Shown: positions 48,358 to 60,764 of the stretch, piece after piece | How the letters are laid out: every line of letters begins with the position of its first letter | Position numbering within the stretch: position 1 is the first letter of the stretch | From: Hofstenia miamia | Lineage: Eukaryota; Xenacoelomorpha; Acoela; Hofsteniidae | Direction: 5' to 3' | NCBI GenBank assembly: GCA_900660155.1 | Contig: CABFPE010000233.1 | Span: 425,418-489,417, forward strand | DNA length: 64,000 nucleotides | Position numbers and translations under genes: made by a program | The notes under the pieces: model-generated | Told to the model about the DNA's origin: nothing | Seen by the model: the letters and a program-made list of their open reading frames with translations, nothing else | The model's database searches: none

Positions 48358-51300
48358 GTGCTGCCCCAAAGGACAGCAAGAAATAAACCTATATATGACT
48401 CTGAAATATGGGACTTAAATTTTCTAACTGAATTTAGGAAATTAGAAGAAAATGATGGACCAGCCAATGAGGAAGAGAGTGCAATGCAATCAACAGCAGA
48501 GGAACTATCTTCAACAAACAGGAGAAGGAGAGTGAGAAGAAGTTTTCAAACCAGATGTTGATTCAAGGGCAGAAGGGACAAGAACAAAGAAACAATGAAC
48601 AGATGACATAGAGTGAGATGGTGTCCTAGTAGTCTCTAAGGCTGATTCAAGGGCAGGGAAACAAACAGACAAATAGCCTCTCCCACCAGAGATCTGCACA
48701 GCTGATTCAAGGGCATGCAGAGAACTGGTGCACAGCAGCACAACCTTCCTTCCAAGAGTCCATGACACTGACTCAAGGGCAGTGAGGCACTTGGAGTTTG
48801 AGGGGAAGTTGTAACTGGTGGAAGAACCATGGATATACAAAAGCAATTCAAGGCTGACGTCATCTCCACAGGTACCACAACTGGTCAAGTGCTGATGGGA
48901 GTAACTGTGAACTGATTCAAAGGTGAAGCAGTAGAAACCATCAGCACAGATTCACAGCCCATGGACTGTGAGCAGAGCACCAGCAAATTACCATTACAGA
49001 TGAAACTGCTACATGCCTACTTGGATACCACTTCAGAAAGAACATTACAGTCTAAAGAAATGGAAAAGAGAATGTCTAAAATTGATGGAGAAACACTACA
49101 TCCCTATTTTATTGGAACAACAAAAATGCATTATAATGCTTTTGAGAAATTGTCACCAGAAACAAAACCACACATCTGAAGAATCACAAAAATTGATGGG
49201 AGAAACCTACCACTAGTACTAGACGCAAACAATAGGCCAAAAGTAAACATTATAATAAGCTACCCACAAGACATGAATGAAACATTAGACAGGCTCTACA
49301 TGCGTAGTTCAGTGCTCATAATATTTGATGAAGAATTCATGTTAGAAACAATGCAAACCATAATGGCCTATAAAGACCAAATAGTGGAAATTCCAGAAAT
49401 AAATATGGATCAAGAGAACCTGACAATCATACATGTGTTAAAGGAAAAGGAATATAACAAAAACCTCAAGAGACAGGTAGATCAAATGTTAAGAATGGCA
49501 AAGGTGCAGAAAGTTAGAGTGGTAATCATCATGAGATCAATGATGGAGGATATTCCCAAACATTTATTAGATGCTTGCATGGAAACAGAAAATATATTCC
49601 CCTGGGAAAAACAGCAACAGACATGATAACATCAGAACTAATCAGATTGAATCTACAGATAGATATCTGGGTGAAGATCTACAGAATAATTGTAGACCCA
49701 TGCATATCAATCAACCTTTAAAAACAAACAAAAACAGTACAATTAATGATGGACAAGGAAGGCATTGAAAAGGCTAACACACTATTTATTAAATGTAGCC
49801 TAACACAGAGACAAGAACACATTCAACAAATCCAAAAGATCTTGGAAAACATGAAACTAATAAAGAAACCAGAGGAAAATTGGCCAGTAATAAGAATAGA
49901 AGCACTGTTGAGAAACTTCCACAAATTGATAGAGGTGACACTTACAGAAGTAAACCAAGCATATGAATTAAACACAAGAAAGGATTTTAAGCATCTAATA
50001 TTTAAAGAGCAGCATGAATCCTTGCAATATTCATGACTGAAGATAAAGATGTAAGACTACTGATCTCAGCATTTGAGAAACAAACTAACAAAAGCAAAGA
50101 AATTTGAGACAGCACTAGCCCCAATCAACATGCAAACAAAGAACTGGCTCCTCAAAGGCCATATTGAAAAAATGGAGTTGCCCAACAAAGTAGAGAAACC
50201 AATGCAGACAATAGAAAAGATAATGAGTAATATAATAATGAACAGGAACCTGTGAAATGACAACAAAATCACAGAGAGAAACTATGGAAGAGGAAGAACT
50301 GCTAACATCCTCACAACTACTACTGTCTCCCAAAACTCAACAGACAATCAATAGAATAAACATCAAAAAGTGGGGAGAAGTGAGCTCAGCTAAGACAATT
50401 GAGTGGATAGACACAGACAATGAATGCTTTCTGTTCAAAATTAAGGTGATCAAAGAAGCCAAAGTGATCAAAGAAAGAAACTATCAAAAGATAAAGGAGC
50501 AACAGACAGTTGTGACAATGAAACTAATGTTTATGGAAGCATTCACAAAAACAGAACTAGAAGAGCTACTCAAACCATACAATCAACTGGCAGTGGACAT
50601 CAAATGCATCACCCTGAGAATAGAGATAAAGGAAGAAATACAATTAAAACTGAGCAGGCAATTGTTGACAAAAGCATTCTGGAATACAATCACAGATGGG
50701 AAAATGAACTACCCTGCCACAATAGTCTTAGCAACAGTGCCAATAACAATGGGGCCATACAAAGAAATCAAAAGACAGATTGAAATGAAAATTCTAATAT
50801 GCACACCACAGAGATGATATTAATACCAATGATCCTCCCATGATGGAGACTGCCAAAGGAGGTTAAAGTCACCAAAGCCTTCTTACATGAATACAAATCA
50901 TATGTGAATATGAAAGAGAAAGCAAAGACAATGATAGAATGTGATGATTATAAGAAATCAAAGGAGATCATACTGAAAAACAACAATTGTGAAAGGGTGT
51001 ACATCAAAGGAATGATAACCCTGTATCAATTGTACACACAAGGAAAACCAATTCACATACAACTAAAAGATTTTAGAAATACATCCCAAAGCCAATAATG
51101 CTATTTTCTGGTGTTAATGATATAGTATGGATGGATATCTGGGAGAAGAAATATCACTACTATGACATCACAAAGAGAGTAGAAATTGTAACAATGATGA
51201 GAATAAATAAGAACAATCTAAGTGAAATCACCAAAAAAAAAAGTAATGAACAACATCAGTTTCTTTTATAATGATGTAGCAAATATGTGAAGCCTGAGGA

Positions 51301-51640
51301 AAGTTTTTACACTTTTCTACCCAGACAATCAAATACTAGAAGACTTAGCCCACACTAGCTAGTCCAAAGCACAAATGATGCTAATGACAGGATTCAAAGG
51401 AATACAACTGTAACAAAAGTACTACAACATATTCTTGAGAAAAATTAATGAACTGAGGGAAATAACACCAATAGCAGAAACATTAGAGAAGCAAAATTCC
51501 TGAAATATGCAAACATGACAACTCCAGAAAGAGAGGCAGTCTTAAAAATGCCTAAACAAGTTGAATTTGGAAAAAATAAATGGGAAGATCAACAGGCAGA
51601 GTTGATAATTTGAAAAGCAGACACCCTAGTACATGGAGAA
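48358..51640 (+). pseudogene. Extra region downstream of integrase, plus copy
   Basis: More than 3 kb between integrase and 3' LTR, conserved in three copies of the family. Recognisable wording: PIYDSEIWDLNFLTEF at the start, RQVDQMLRMAKVQKVRVVII near 49480, LQMKLLHAYLDTTSE near 49000, PATIVLATVPITMGPYKE near 50740 and DTLVHGE just before the LTR. The coding style is charged and helical. I recognise no domain, and envelope features are not evident. Fossil with many breaks. Confidence 0.6.
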
Positions 51641-51677
51641 TGAGCTGTGCTAAAAATAATGCAAGCTGAGGAGGGTG

Positions 51678-52776
51678 TGTAGCATCATCCAAATAAACTA
51701 AGCTGCTAATGTTGATTAAGAAGAAGAATAATATTTAAAAAAATTATGATTAAAAAACATTGTAAAAATATATGTTCAGTTTAGATTAATTTGTGTTATG
51801 CAACCAAGCAAGAACAAGTGTCAATAATGAGAGATTAGTATTTGTTGATAATCATACTTTTGTCAAAATGAAGGGGGCGAAGTCACTTCCATTATTTTTA
51901 GCTGCCATATTGGCAGATGAAAGATTTAAATTTGAAACCAACAGGTACTTTCACTGAAACACTATAAATAGATAAAAATCAGTGTAAGCAATTGATAAAG
52001 AAATTCATTTGGAATTCTTATAATGGTTTGAATATTTAGTACAATGTCAATCTAAATGAGTTGTGTTTAGTAGTGGTCTGGATCCATCACAAGATAAATT
52101 CTAGGGTCTTTGTGCCAGATCATGAAAGTGCACTTAAGTTAGGCATAGGGGTTTTATTCCCATTTAGTTGACTATCAATCATTTACTATATGTATTAAAT
52201 ATAATAAATTCAAAATATGGTTGGAGAGCTAAAACAAAATAATGACTATAATGTGACCAATAATGAGACCATGCATGTAGTAACTATTAAATGTAAGTTA
52301 GGAAGCTGCTACACATTGAAGTAGTTATTAAAGCCAATATATTTCAGTAATGGCTACATGTAATATTAATAACACAGCTAGTAACACATTGTTTGTGTTA
52401 ACATGAAACACTTTTACAAAAGGAGACTAAGTTGAATTGTGTCTTGTCTTGAGTATAGAATGAGTAAGAATAGGGTACACATAAGTTACATTGATGAGCC
52501 GAGAGGTGCAACTCAGCCAAGTGGATCCTTGGTGAACAAGTGAAACTGGATGTGGAGATCAGCTTCAGGCAGGTGCCCACTATCAATCATTGGAGGAGAT
52601 GCTGCATGGCTTTGTCACCTAAATAGTGAATAGTTAAATCTTGTCAAGTAAAGTCAACAGAAATACATAAAAGCTAAAGCAGTGTTAAGTCAGTAAATCC
52701 CTACCCACAAACATACAACTGATGTTATAAAGTAACAAAGGATAAACAGTAATAATGCCTGGTAGAGGATGTTACA
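51678..52776 (+). repeat. 3' LTR of the plus Gypsy copy
   Basis: 1099 bp from TGTAGCATC to GATGTTACA, preceded by the purine-rich GCTGAGGAGGGTG, a likely polypurine tract. It is full length and similar to both solo LTRs. Confidence 0.85.
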
Positions 52777-52802
52777 ATATATGTATGTTGAGAAGTATCA
52801 AT

Positions 52803-52925
52803 GACTGAGTGATAGGGAGAGAAATTGTTCTAACCAATTGAAATTATTAATGTCATTACATAGCAACCTTCCCATTACTTGGAGGATAGGACATGCTTTT
52901 TACACATTCCATTAAATTATACAGT
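52803..52925 (+). repeat. Left TIR of the right MULE
   Basis: Inverted partner of 56420-56537. Both contain TAGCAACCTT or its complement and TAGGACATGC or its near-complement. Confidence 0.8.
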
Positions 52926-53489
52926 GTAAGTATAATTTCTAAACAGTTAAATGAAAAGCTTAGTAAAAAATAATTAATCAATCAAACAAAAAATAATCAT
53001 AAATTCAATTATTTCTTGATTTTTAATATGTAAATTCTGTATGGAATTTTAAGTTTACACCAACAGGTGATAATATTGCTATGATGGAATCAGCTTACAA
53101 ATGAGAATATTATGTTTGTTGGATTTGATCACAGCACAATAAAAATGTTATACTGTAATAAAATTTATGATATAATACAGCAGTAAATCTACAATAGTTT
53201 ACATATATCTTTTAAATCTACTATTATCTTACAATGCTTAATGCCTTAAGCAGTGCTTTGTAGTAAATTGTTTAATTTCTTTTCAGAATAAGTCTTTTTA
53301 CTTAATTCACTTTTTGGTATGGCTATATTTATTTAACCTTCTAAGAAGATTTTTTCAGCTTCATCTACCTTTGTCAGTAAGAAATTTACTTAATATTTCC
53401 ACTGAGCAGTACCTTAAATTTACTAGCTGTCAAATTCTACCAAGATGTGCTTTATTTATTTTTGCAGGATATATTGTATATATTCATCT

Positions 53490-53680
53490 TAGTGTGTATA
53501 TTTTAAGAACCTTATATGGTTTTTCATTGATGTATACTTTGGCTATAATAAATTTCAACATTAAAAGGTATGCTTTATGTTACTGCTTTATTAAATATTA
53601 TTTATTCAAATAATAACAGAACCAATTAGAATATGCAAAATCAAAAACAATTGAATTTATTTTCTGCTTTTGCATTAAGC
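53490..53680 (+). repeat. Repeat block shared with 890-1060
   Basis: Same strand as the block at 890-1060, although the surrounding MULE is inverted. One of the two copies must have undergone a local inversion. Confidence 0.55.
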
Positions 53681-53830
53681 TAAAATCCAGATCATTAAGA
53701 ATTACACTGGCATCAAAGAATGGTAGTTTTTCACTTTTGAAGGATATTGATGCAATATTGATTCTAGATGGATATTAATGCCATACAGCTGTTGTGGGGC
53801 TAAATTATTGTGCAATATAATTATTGCCAT

Positions 53831-53901
53831 ATTGATTTGATGAGATTTGAACTCACATCTTCTGCACATATGTACGACTGTGTTTATCTTACACTATGAA
53901 T
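53831..53901 (-). repeat. tRNA-like repeat, copy 4
   Basis: Counterpart of copy 1 in the second MULE. Its acceptor strand reads TGATTCA and its 3' strand TCAAATCA, both with the CpG changed. Confidence 0.5.
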
Positions 53902-54599
53902 CATAAGTAGATCCTTAAAACTACCAAAGGTGTGTCCACAAAGGGAATGCAAATATTTATCACATAAATATATTATTCTAAGAACAGACTAACTTGAGTA
54001 CATTCAATGATTTTTATAGAGCTATGTAGTGCATACATATGCAAAACAAACCAGGTTGATAGTATAAAAAATTTGGTGAACCCTAATAATTCAAATTGAA
54101 GGTACTATGAATGTGCAAAACCTAACACATTATTTTGGAACATGTTGATATAGAGATGCTAAATGTAAAAATCAAAGACTAATATCTTGTAGAATTATTC
54201 AAACTACTATTTGATGTATACTGCTACTGCACAGAGCAACAGTATTCTGAAATGTGTTTAAAGATATACATTATACAATGAAAAAATAAAATTACATCAT
54301 GATGTAGATAGTAAATTAATGCTTGTGATATTTCACTAAAATTTTTATTAACAGAATGAACATAGACAGAAACATTTAATTGTAAAATAAAAGTATTTCA
54401 CTTTGCAATGGTGTTGCATATAGCTAAGCTAAAATTGTATTGAAGTATAAAGCCAACATCATGAATCTATTATGAAAACAATTATAAATATGAACAAGAT
54501 TTTACACAAAATTAAAAACATATAAATTCATAAATGGAAATATAAGCAAAATAAGTCACCTATGAGACTGACATTTTTGCTTTGGTGAATAGAATCAAC

Positions 54600-56150
54600 A
54601 TTGTTTTTTCATTTGTGGCATTTTCTTTATATATTCTGAATTTTTAGCATTGGATGACTTTGCTCAATCTGGTATGCAAATCCTTCAGACTTTTATAAAA
54701 ATATTCACTGTCTTCAGGAATGTCTTCAATAAATTTAAGACATTCTTTAAAGAGTCTATGTCCTTCTAAAGCAAAATCAATTTTAATTTGCATTTACAGA
54801 AAGCCTTTTCCAGTGAACCATTTGTGTGATTTCAGTTCATCACCACTTCTAGAAACAGTTTCAAATGCCATAGGTATAGGAGCACATGAAATTGGTTCAA
54901 TTACTTTTTGAGTAAAAGCATTAAAACATGAACACACAGACAAATTGAAATACCATATTGTTTTTTACCACAAGTACACAAGCAGACAAATGAATGGATG
55001 CAAATGTCAAACTTTACACAGAGTAATTTGCATCTAAATGTATGTGGAGTAATAGAAGATTGTATTTTATAGGATTTGATCAATTTGATAGATTTTACAA
55101 TCAAAATAGTTTCTGAACATTGGTTAATATTAAACATACTTTTAGTAGTTAGGGACTTTTTGTGATTTTTTCTAATTTTTGCTATTGATGATGTTACCTT
55201 CCCCAAATAGTGATTTATAAGTTGATTGTGGTAACTACAATTTAAGAATTGCAGCAGAATTTTTATTGAATCATCCATTCTTAAAATCTTGGGGCCATGT
55301 CCATTAACTTTCTTTAATTGATAGTGCAAATTCTCCAATCAGATTTTGGTGTATATTGATAAACAAATGTGAAATTGCTCAACCCATACCTCAGGTTGAT
55401 TTGAATAAAATTTCTGAAAGTATGTGCCAAATTCTTTTGTTATTTCAGTGGAAAGCAGTGTTTCTAATAAAACTGGCAATTTCACATTAAATTTATTATA
55501 ACATCAAGGTCTTGTAGGTCCCAAATTGTCTATAGTCATTATTACTTTGATCTTACATATTTTTCTATTCCAACTTTGCTCAACATGCCATGAGCATAAA
55601 AGATGATGACTTGGAGAATGCATTGCATTCTTCCATGCTGAAAAGAATTCTTCAGAATCATCACTCATAAAAACATTTGATTTAATGCTACCACACACTT
55701 TTTTAATTTCAGAAAAAAAGTGAAAACAAACTCACTCTTTTGATTTGAATAAAAAATGCTGCCGGAAATCCTTCCCCAAGTTCATCAATAACTAACAAAG
55801 TCATTAAATAAAAATCATAGCTATTCAAATCATGAGTTGAATCAACACAAACTATATTACTTCCATGTAGAATTAATAATTCTTTCTGAGCAATTGACAT
55901 AATAATGAGAGCAAAATCATCTACATCTAATTGATATTGGTTGCAGAGCTCTCCTTGAAATTTAACATGTCAACAAGCAATTCAGATGTCACCTCATCAG
56001 CTTGAATGGCTTGCTTATTTACCCAATTTCTTATTGAATCAACATCTGAGCAAAAATGTTTATTTTGTAAACCAAATTAGATTCTTATGTTGTGTAAATC
56101 AATAGACCACAATAACTTCACCTATTTATCTTATTGAAAGTCATTTTATC
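54600..56150 (-). pseudogene. MULE transposase with SWIM zinc finger, decayed
   Basis: From its N-terminal side: DVDSIRNWVNKQAIQADEVT (about 56040), then IVCVDSTHDLNSYDFYLMTL with the first catalytic aspartate and DELGEGFPAAFF (55870-55750), FMSDDSEEFFSAWKNAM with the second aspartate (about 55660) and LLCSWHVEQSWNRKI. LENLHYQLKKVNG near 55330 fits the block with the catalytic glutamate. CKLLCVKFDICIHSFVC (about 55030) fits the C-x(n)-C-x(n)-C-x-H pattern of SWIM fingers. The C-terminal block at 54871-54600 matches 384-668. A GT donor follows the SWIM block. In MULEs this enzyme cuts and inserts the element. It is broken by stops and frameshifts between 55504 and 55340 and around 55709, among others. 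Confidence 0.75.
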
Positions 56151-56419
56151 AAGTGATGCTAATGTATCTGCATTTGATTGAGTTCCCATAACAGAAGCAA
56201 TATAGACTCAGTCACTTTTTTGTAAATTGCAATACTTGATTTCTCCAGCATGTCCAGCATGTTGATTATGAAAAACAACATTAACATTTCCTATAACATA
56301 ATCTAGTTTTATGTAAAAAATTATTTTTATTTCAACAATATTTTAGAATAGTATGTTGTTTACAAATCATTCCCCCACTGCCTGCACTCCCCCATCTAAA
56401 TATAAAGGTGCTGCCTTCA

Positions 56420-56537
56420 TTATCATAAAATCAAGAGATTTGAGTATGTCCTATGCTTTAAGTAATGAAAAGGTTGCTAGGTAATGATGTTTTTAATTGC
56501 TATTGGTTAGAGACATTTCTCTCCCTATCACTCAGTA
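56420..56537 (-). repeat. Right TIR of the right MULE
   Basis: Also closely similar to 2150-2277 of the first MULE, which keeps CpG at the positions where this copy has TG or CA. Confidence 0.8.
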
Positions 56538-56754
56538 TATCAATTTATGTAGTTAGTAATCTCTCATAATCTATGTAACAATTTGTGGGAAATACAGACA
56601 TGAATAGCATGCATTTAAAAGTAGACAACTGCTGATGCCCCTTTGTAGAGCCATAATCTGCAAGAAAATTTTGAAAAAAAAGATCTTATTTTTTCGCATT
56701 TGGAAGTATTGCATCACTAAAGAATACTTCTATTTCTTGACAATGTGCAAGGGC

Positions 56755-57109
56755 CAGGGTTTTCGAGTACTCAGAATGTTAAGAACTCGACTCGAATAAG
56801 CTCGCAAAACTCAATCAGAAAAACTCGGGAAAGACAATCATCAAAACTCAAACTCAAACTCATTCAAAAATCCACTTGATCATAGCATAAAAATTAAATT
56901 TCTTTCAATATCAATTTTCTTACCAATCACAAAAACTTTTTTTAGCTTAGAATTATTGTAAAATAAATGTTTTTTATTCTAAAAAACTCGGAATTAGAAA
57001 AAAACTCAATTGAACTCGAAATTTCATTTAAAAAATTACTCGAACTCGAACTCGAAACGTAAAAACTCGAACTCGCCCCGAGTAACTCGAATTCGACTCA
57101 AAAACCCTG
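56755..57109. mobile_element. hAT-type MITE with perfect 8-bp target duplication
   Basis: A 355-bp element with ends CAGGGTTTTCGAGTACTC and GACTCAAAAACCCTG. GCAAGGGC stands on both sides (56747-56754 and 57110-57117). Both subterminal parts are full of ACTCGAA words, the kind of repeated motif a hAT transposase binds. No coding capacity. CpG is kept, so it is either young or outside the depleted domain. Confidence 0.92.
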
Positions 57110-57119
57110 GCAAGGGCCA

Positions 57120-59290
57120 ACTATAATGGGGGATTTTCACTAAAATTTAAATTTAAATATTCTTGACCAAAATTGTTAAATTTAGTTGCAATATCTTAAA
57201 AATAAATCAACCACTAAAAAATATTTGCTAAATTTTGCAAAAATTGACTGTCTCTTTATTGTCGGAGATGTCACTATTTTTCTAATCACAGAAGTCTTAT
57301 TTTATAAGATAAATATAAACAAAAAACTAAAAAACTTCTGAAAAATCAAAATTTAGTGACATCAACAGACAAGAAAAACACAGTGAATTTTTTTAAATTT
57401 ACCAATTTTTTTTAAAAGTTATTTTTTAAGAATTTCAACTAAATTAAACAATTTTCGATATAAATATTTAAATTTAAATATTAGTGAAAATCCCCTATTC
57501 TAACAAAATTATAATATTTGTCAAAAGTTATACAGCAATCTGTATTTCGTTTCTAGGTCTAGTTTGCTTCTATTCAAAATGGCGTCAGTAAATGGTATAA
57601 CATTTTAATGTTATTTCTTTATATTTAATAAACTTGTTCTTCATTAGGTTTTTAGTTCTTTAAAATTTACAATTTAATACGATGTTCCTATTTATCATTT
57701 TATTTAACCCATAAATTATAAAAAAACTCCAGGAATTGATTTATTAATTTTAATAACTTTCCATATAAGAGAAGTTGTTTAACTTAGCAGCCACAGTGGT
57801 TCAATACATAGCAATGTATTTTGTTTTCACTAATTGCTTAAGTTAAATGGATAATAGTATTAAATTGAACTACTGATATTTCAGTATTTAACCTAAAGTG
57901 AAGCAATGGAATATGTTGAGCTGAATGTTGAACATGCACCGCCTATATAAGCATAGCTGCTATACGTATGATTAGACAGCAGATGTGTAGATTCAATAAT
58001 TTTTTAATATTTTATATTAGTGGACCCATTTGGAATGATGTTCAATTTTTGATTCAACTAGTAACCTTCCAACATACTTTTAAATTTACAAAAAAATTAT
58101 AAATGTTTTAATGAAATGCAATGTCAATGGTTGGATTTAATATATTAATATTTAATAAGTGGCTTCATTCCTTATGTAAATTCTCCTTTTCCTGATGAAT
58201 GGGTTCTTCAACAGAACTGAATAATGCATGATACATAAAGATAATCATTCTAACCGCACGGAAATTTATCAAATAGAAAGTCGAAAGAATATCTCCGACT
58301 ACACAAACAGCTCATTGATGAACAAATTGTGCCTAGCGACTAACACTTTGTTTTAAAGACTGGTAAGACAAACAGGATCACACTATCTTTCTGTTTCGTA
58401 TTCATTTTTTATTTAATATATTTACTTACAAAATTGAAATACATCATAAACAATAATCAATTGTTGCCCTGTCGAAATTTTGCTTAGTTAAGCCTAAAAA
58501 TCTATTGGTCGAAATCTTAAATTGAAAATTTTCAAAACCTTAAGAGGCCATCCACCAATTAAATAATTTAATTTATTTTGAGGGTGTTTTTGATTTTGTT
58601 AATTTTTTCTATTCCTGTTAGGACAATTTATGTCTCATATAATAAATTTTTTATGTCTGTTTTTCATTCAAGTTGCAAAATATCGTTTACCACATTAACT
58701 GGATAACATAAATTCAATTGTGAAGTGATATTTTTGAAAATTTTCTGCAATATTATTCCGCAATTAGATTATACAATATAGGACGGTATTTAACGTCTAT
58801 TAATTTAAACGGAAATCAACATTAAAGAAAACAAATTTCAAATTTGGAGATGTTTCTTCAGTTACTAAGATTGAGTGTAGTGGTATCTGAAGGACCTAAT
58901 TGTTCTTCCTGCATAATTTGTTATTAGTTTATTGATCTCAAACCTAAATGCAAGATTTTATCGTTTGTCAATCAATTTGCTTAATCAATTTAATGTTAGC
59001 ATGAACTATTTCTGAAATAGCCAGTGCTTTAAAATTCCCTCCCAATGATTTATTACCAATATATAGCGTTTTTCATTCTACCTAGCTTTATCAAAAAATT
59101 CACTTTACGAAATTTTCAAAACATATTCCCTCATCCACTAACTGAACTATCTCAAGTTTCTAATTCAATTATAGAAATAAAAGCTGTTCAATAAACTGAA
59201 TATAGAACAATTTGGAAATATTAATTTTGTATGCATGTTAACTGATTTCAAAATATATTTGGTTTTTCGCACATTTAGCGTGTATTCAAT
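57120..59290. other. No gene recognised, AT-rich
   Basis: More than 2 kb without a coherent frame. A possible tiny 5' exon ATGGCGTCAGTAAATG lies at 57580-57595, before GTATAA; nothing downstream supports it. Confidence 0.4.
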
Positions 59291-59293
59291 CTA

Positions 59294-59330
59294 CAGGGTG
59301 TCAATAAAGTCTGCACGCGATTAAATTTTT
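59294..59330 (+). mobile_element. Single mariner-like end
   Basis: TA followed by CAGGGTGTCAATAAAGTCTG resembles the terminal repeat of mariner/Tc1-type transposons. No partner end was found, so it is a fragment at best. Confidence 0.3.
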
Positions 59331-59791
59331 TAATATCGCCACTATCTGAACAAGTGAACTTCTTCCCGGATAAAGTACATTAAATTTTTAAATTCATCGG
59401 CTAGCATCCAATATTAATTATCAGTTTAACTCTTTCTTGAGCTAAGGATGCAGAAATTTGAATAATTTTAAAGCGTACATTAAAAAATAACTAATTTTCC
59501 TGTGTCCAGAGTTTACCTAAAATCTGTAGTAATTCTAGTTGAATGGTATTGCATTTGAGAATTTCAATTTGTTATTGCCACACGTAAATTCTAAATAGTA
59601 GTATAGTTTAACCACAAAAATGTCATAGTTCGATTTGTATTCAGAACTGTGCTTGCTGTTTGATTGCAGAGATCTCCATCTAAGTTACTTGGTAGTATAC
59701 AACTTACAGAATTTCAAATTTTCTTATTGTTGATTGCAATTCTAAATTAGGGCCAATCAAAATAATTTCGTTTAATTTAAAAGGTCAATAA

Positions 59792-60545
59792 TGTAGCATC
59801 GGCAGGTACTGTTCCCTAGTATCGTTCAGCTTACCCACTTTTCGTGTTTACTAGTGACTAGTTTGTATGTTTGTACATATTGTTAACACACATTGTATAT
59901 AAGACACCAAAGCATCTGAAAAAGAGAAAAGTTCAGTTAAATTGTGTTCTCTTGTTAGTTAGTTGAAATCACTGTCCACCTAAGCAACCTTGTGCTTTGA
60001 CATTACGCCTCCTGGCATAGTTCTCACTAGATTCAACCCATTGATTCTACATTCTGACCCTGACGTGATCCTGAACGGATGTCAAGATAGGAAGAATTTC
60101 CTCTTGATCCGCTGTCAAATTTGTTTGGAAGGAATGCCAACGCCGCAATGCCAAAAGGTTTTGTCTTACTAGTTTGTTATTTGTTCTCACTCTTCGTCGG
60201 CCACAGTTTGCGTATGGGACGCGTCGTGCAGAACATGGGCCTAGTTTTGAAGGTTCAATCCGAATCCTCGTTATAATAGGAACCTAGCCAATGTGAGTTA
60301 GCCGCGCCTACTCCTAGTGTTGCATGTTTGAACGAAGAGTGGTCGAATTGATACATTTGGGCCAGATCCTCATCAATTGGGTACACAACGAAAAATCGCG
60401 TAGTCTGGCCTGGGGTGATGTGTAGCATTGGCAGGTACTGTTTCCAAGTATTGGCCAGCTTACACGCTTTTCGTGTTTACTAGTAACTAGTTTGTATGTT
60501 AGTACATATTTTTAATACGCATTGTATATAAGACAACAAAACAGA
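59792..60545 (+). mobile_element. Short LTR-element fossil
   Basis: Two direct repeats starting TGTAGCAT(C/T)GGCAGGTACTG at 59792 and 60421 share about 125 bp, including CTTTTCGTGTTTACTAGT and CATTGTATATAAGACA (TATA-like). The second is cut short near 60545. The 500 bp between contains no gene, and a GCCTGGGGTGATG stretch before the second repeat could be the polypurine tract. An internally deleted, old LTR element; its family is unclear. Confidence 0.65.
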
Positions 60546-60764
60546 TAATATAACATCCTTCAAGAAATTACTAAAACACATATTGGGTGGGTTTCAAGAA
60601 ATTTTGGATACTATAATAGAAATTTAAGAATTATTTTATTTAAAAATGTCATATAATATCGAAATTAGCTCAGATTGCAGGAAATAGCTTCTAATATTTA
60701 AAAAATTTTCAGGGTGAACCCCTCGGACCCCCTTTTTAAGTTAATAGATTTGAGACTGTACCAA

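Larger units (their letters stand above)
42599..52776 (+). mobile_element. Gypsy fossil, plus copy
   Basis: Same family as the minus copy, head to head with it. Parts: LTR remnant (42599-42705), gag (about 42706-43440), protease/RT (about 43440-45400, including an assembly duplication at 44665-45037), RNase H (about 45400-45800), integrase with HHCC finger (about 46070-46476 and 47602-48060), the family's extra downstream region (48358-51640) and the 3' LTR (51678-52776). A solo LTR sits in integrase. More than ten breaks; CpG nearly gone. Age: old. Confidence 0.82.
52803..56537 (-). mobile_element. Mutator-like DNA transposon (MULE), CpG-depleted copy
   Basis: About 3.7 kb with inverted ends of 115 bp: CTGAGTGATAGGGAGAGAAA on the left and its complement on the right. 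TATCAAT stands on both sides (52796-52802 and 56538-56544), fitting a 9-bp MULE target duplication that has partly decayed (AGTATCAAT and TATATCAAT). It carries a degraded transposase on the minus strand. It inserted 26 bp beyond the Gypsy LTR. It is homologous to 1-2277. Confidence 0.8.

Noticed and set aside
34235-52776. Polinton or other large DNA virus-like element because of the inverted layout
   Set aside because: Only Gypsy gag-pol parts and Gypsy LTRs are seen, with no protein-primed polymerase or packaging ATPase; the inverted layout comes from two opposite copies.
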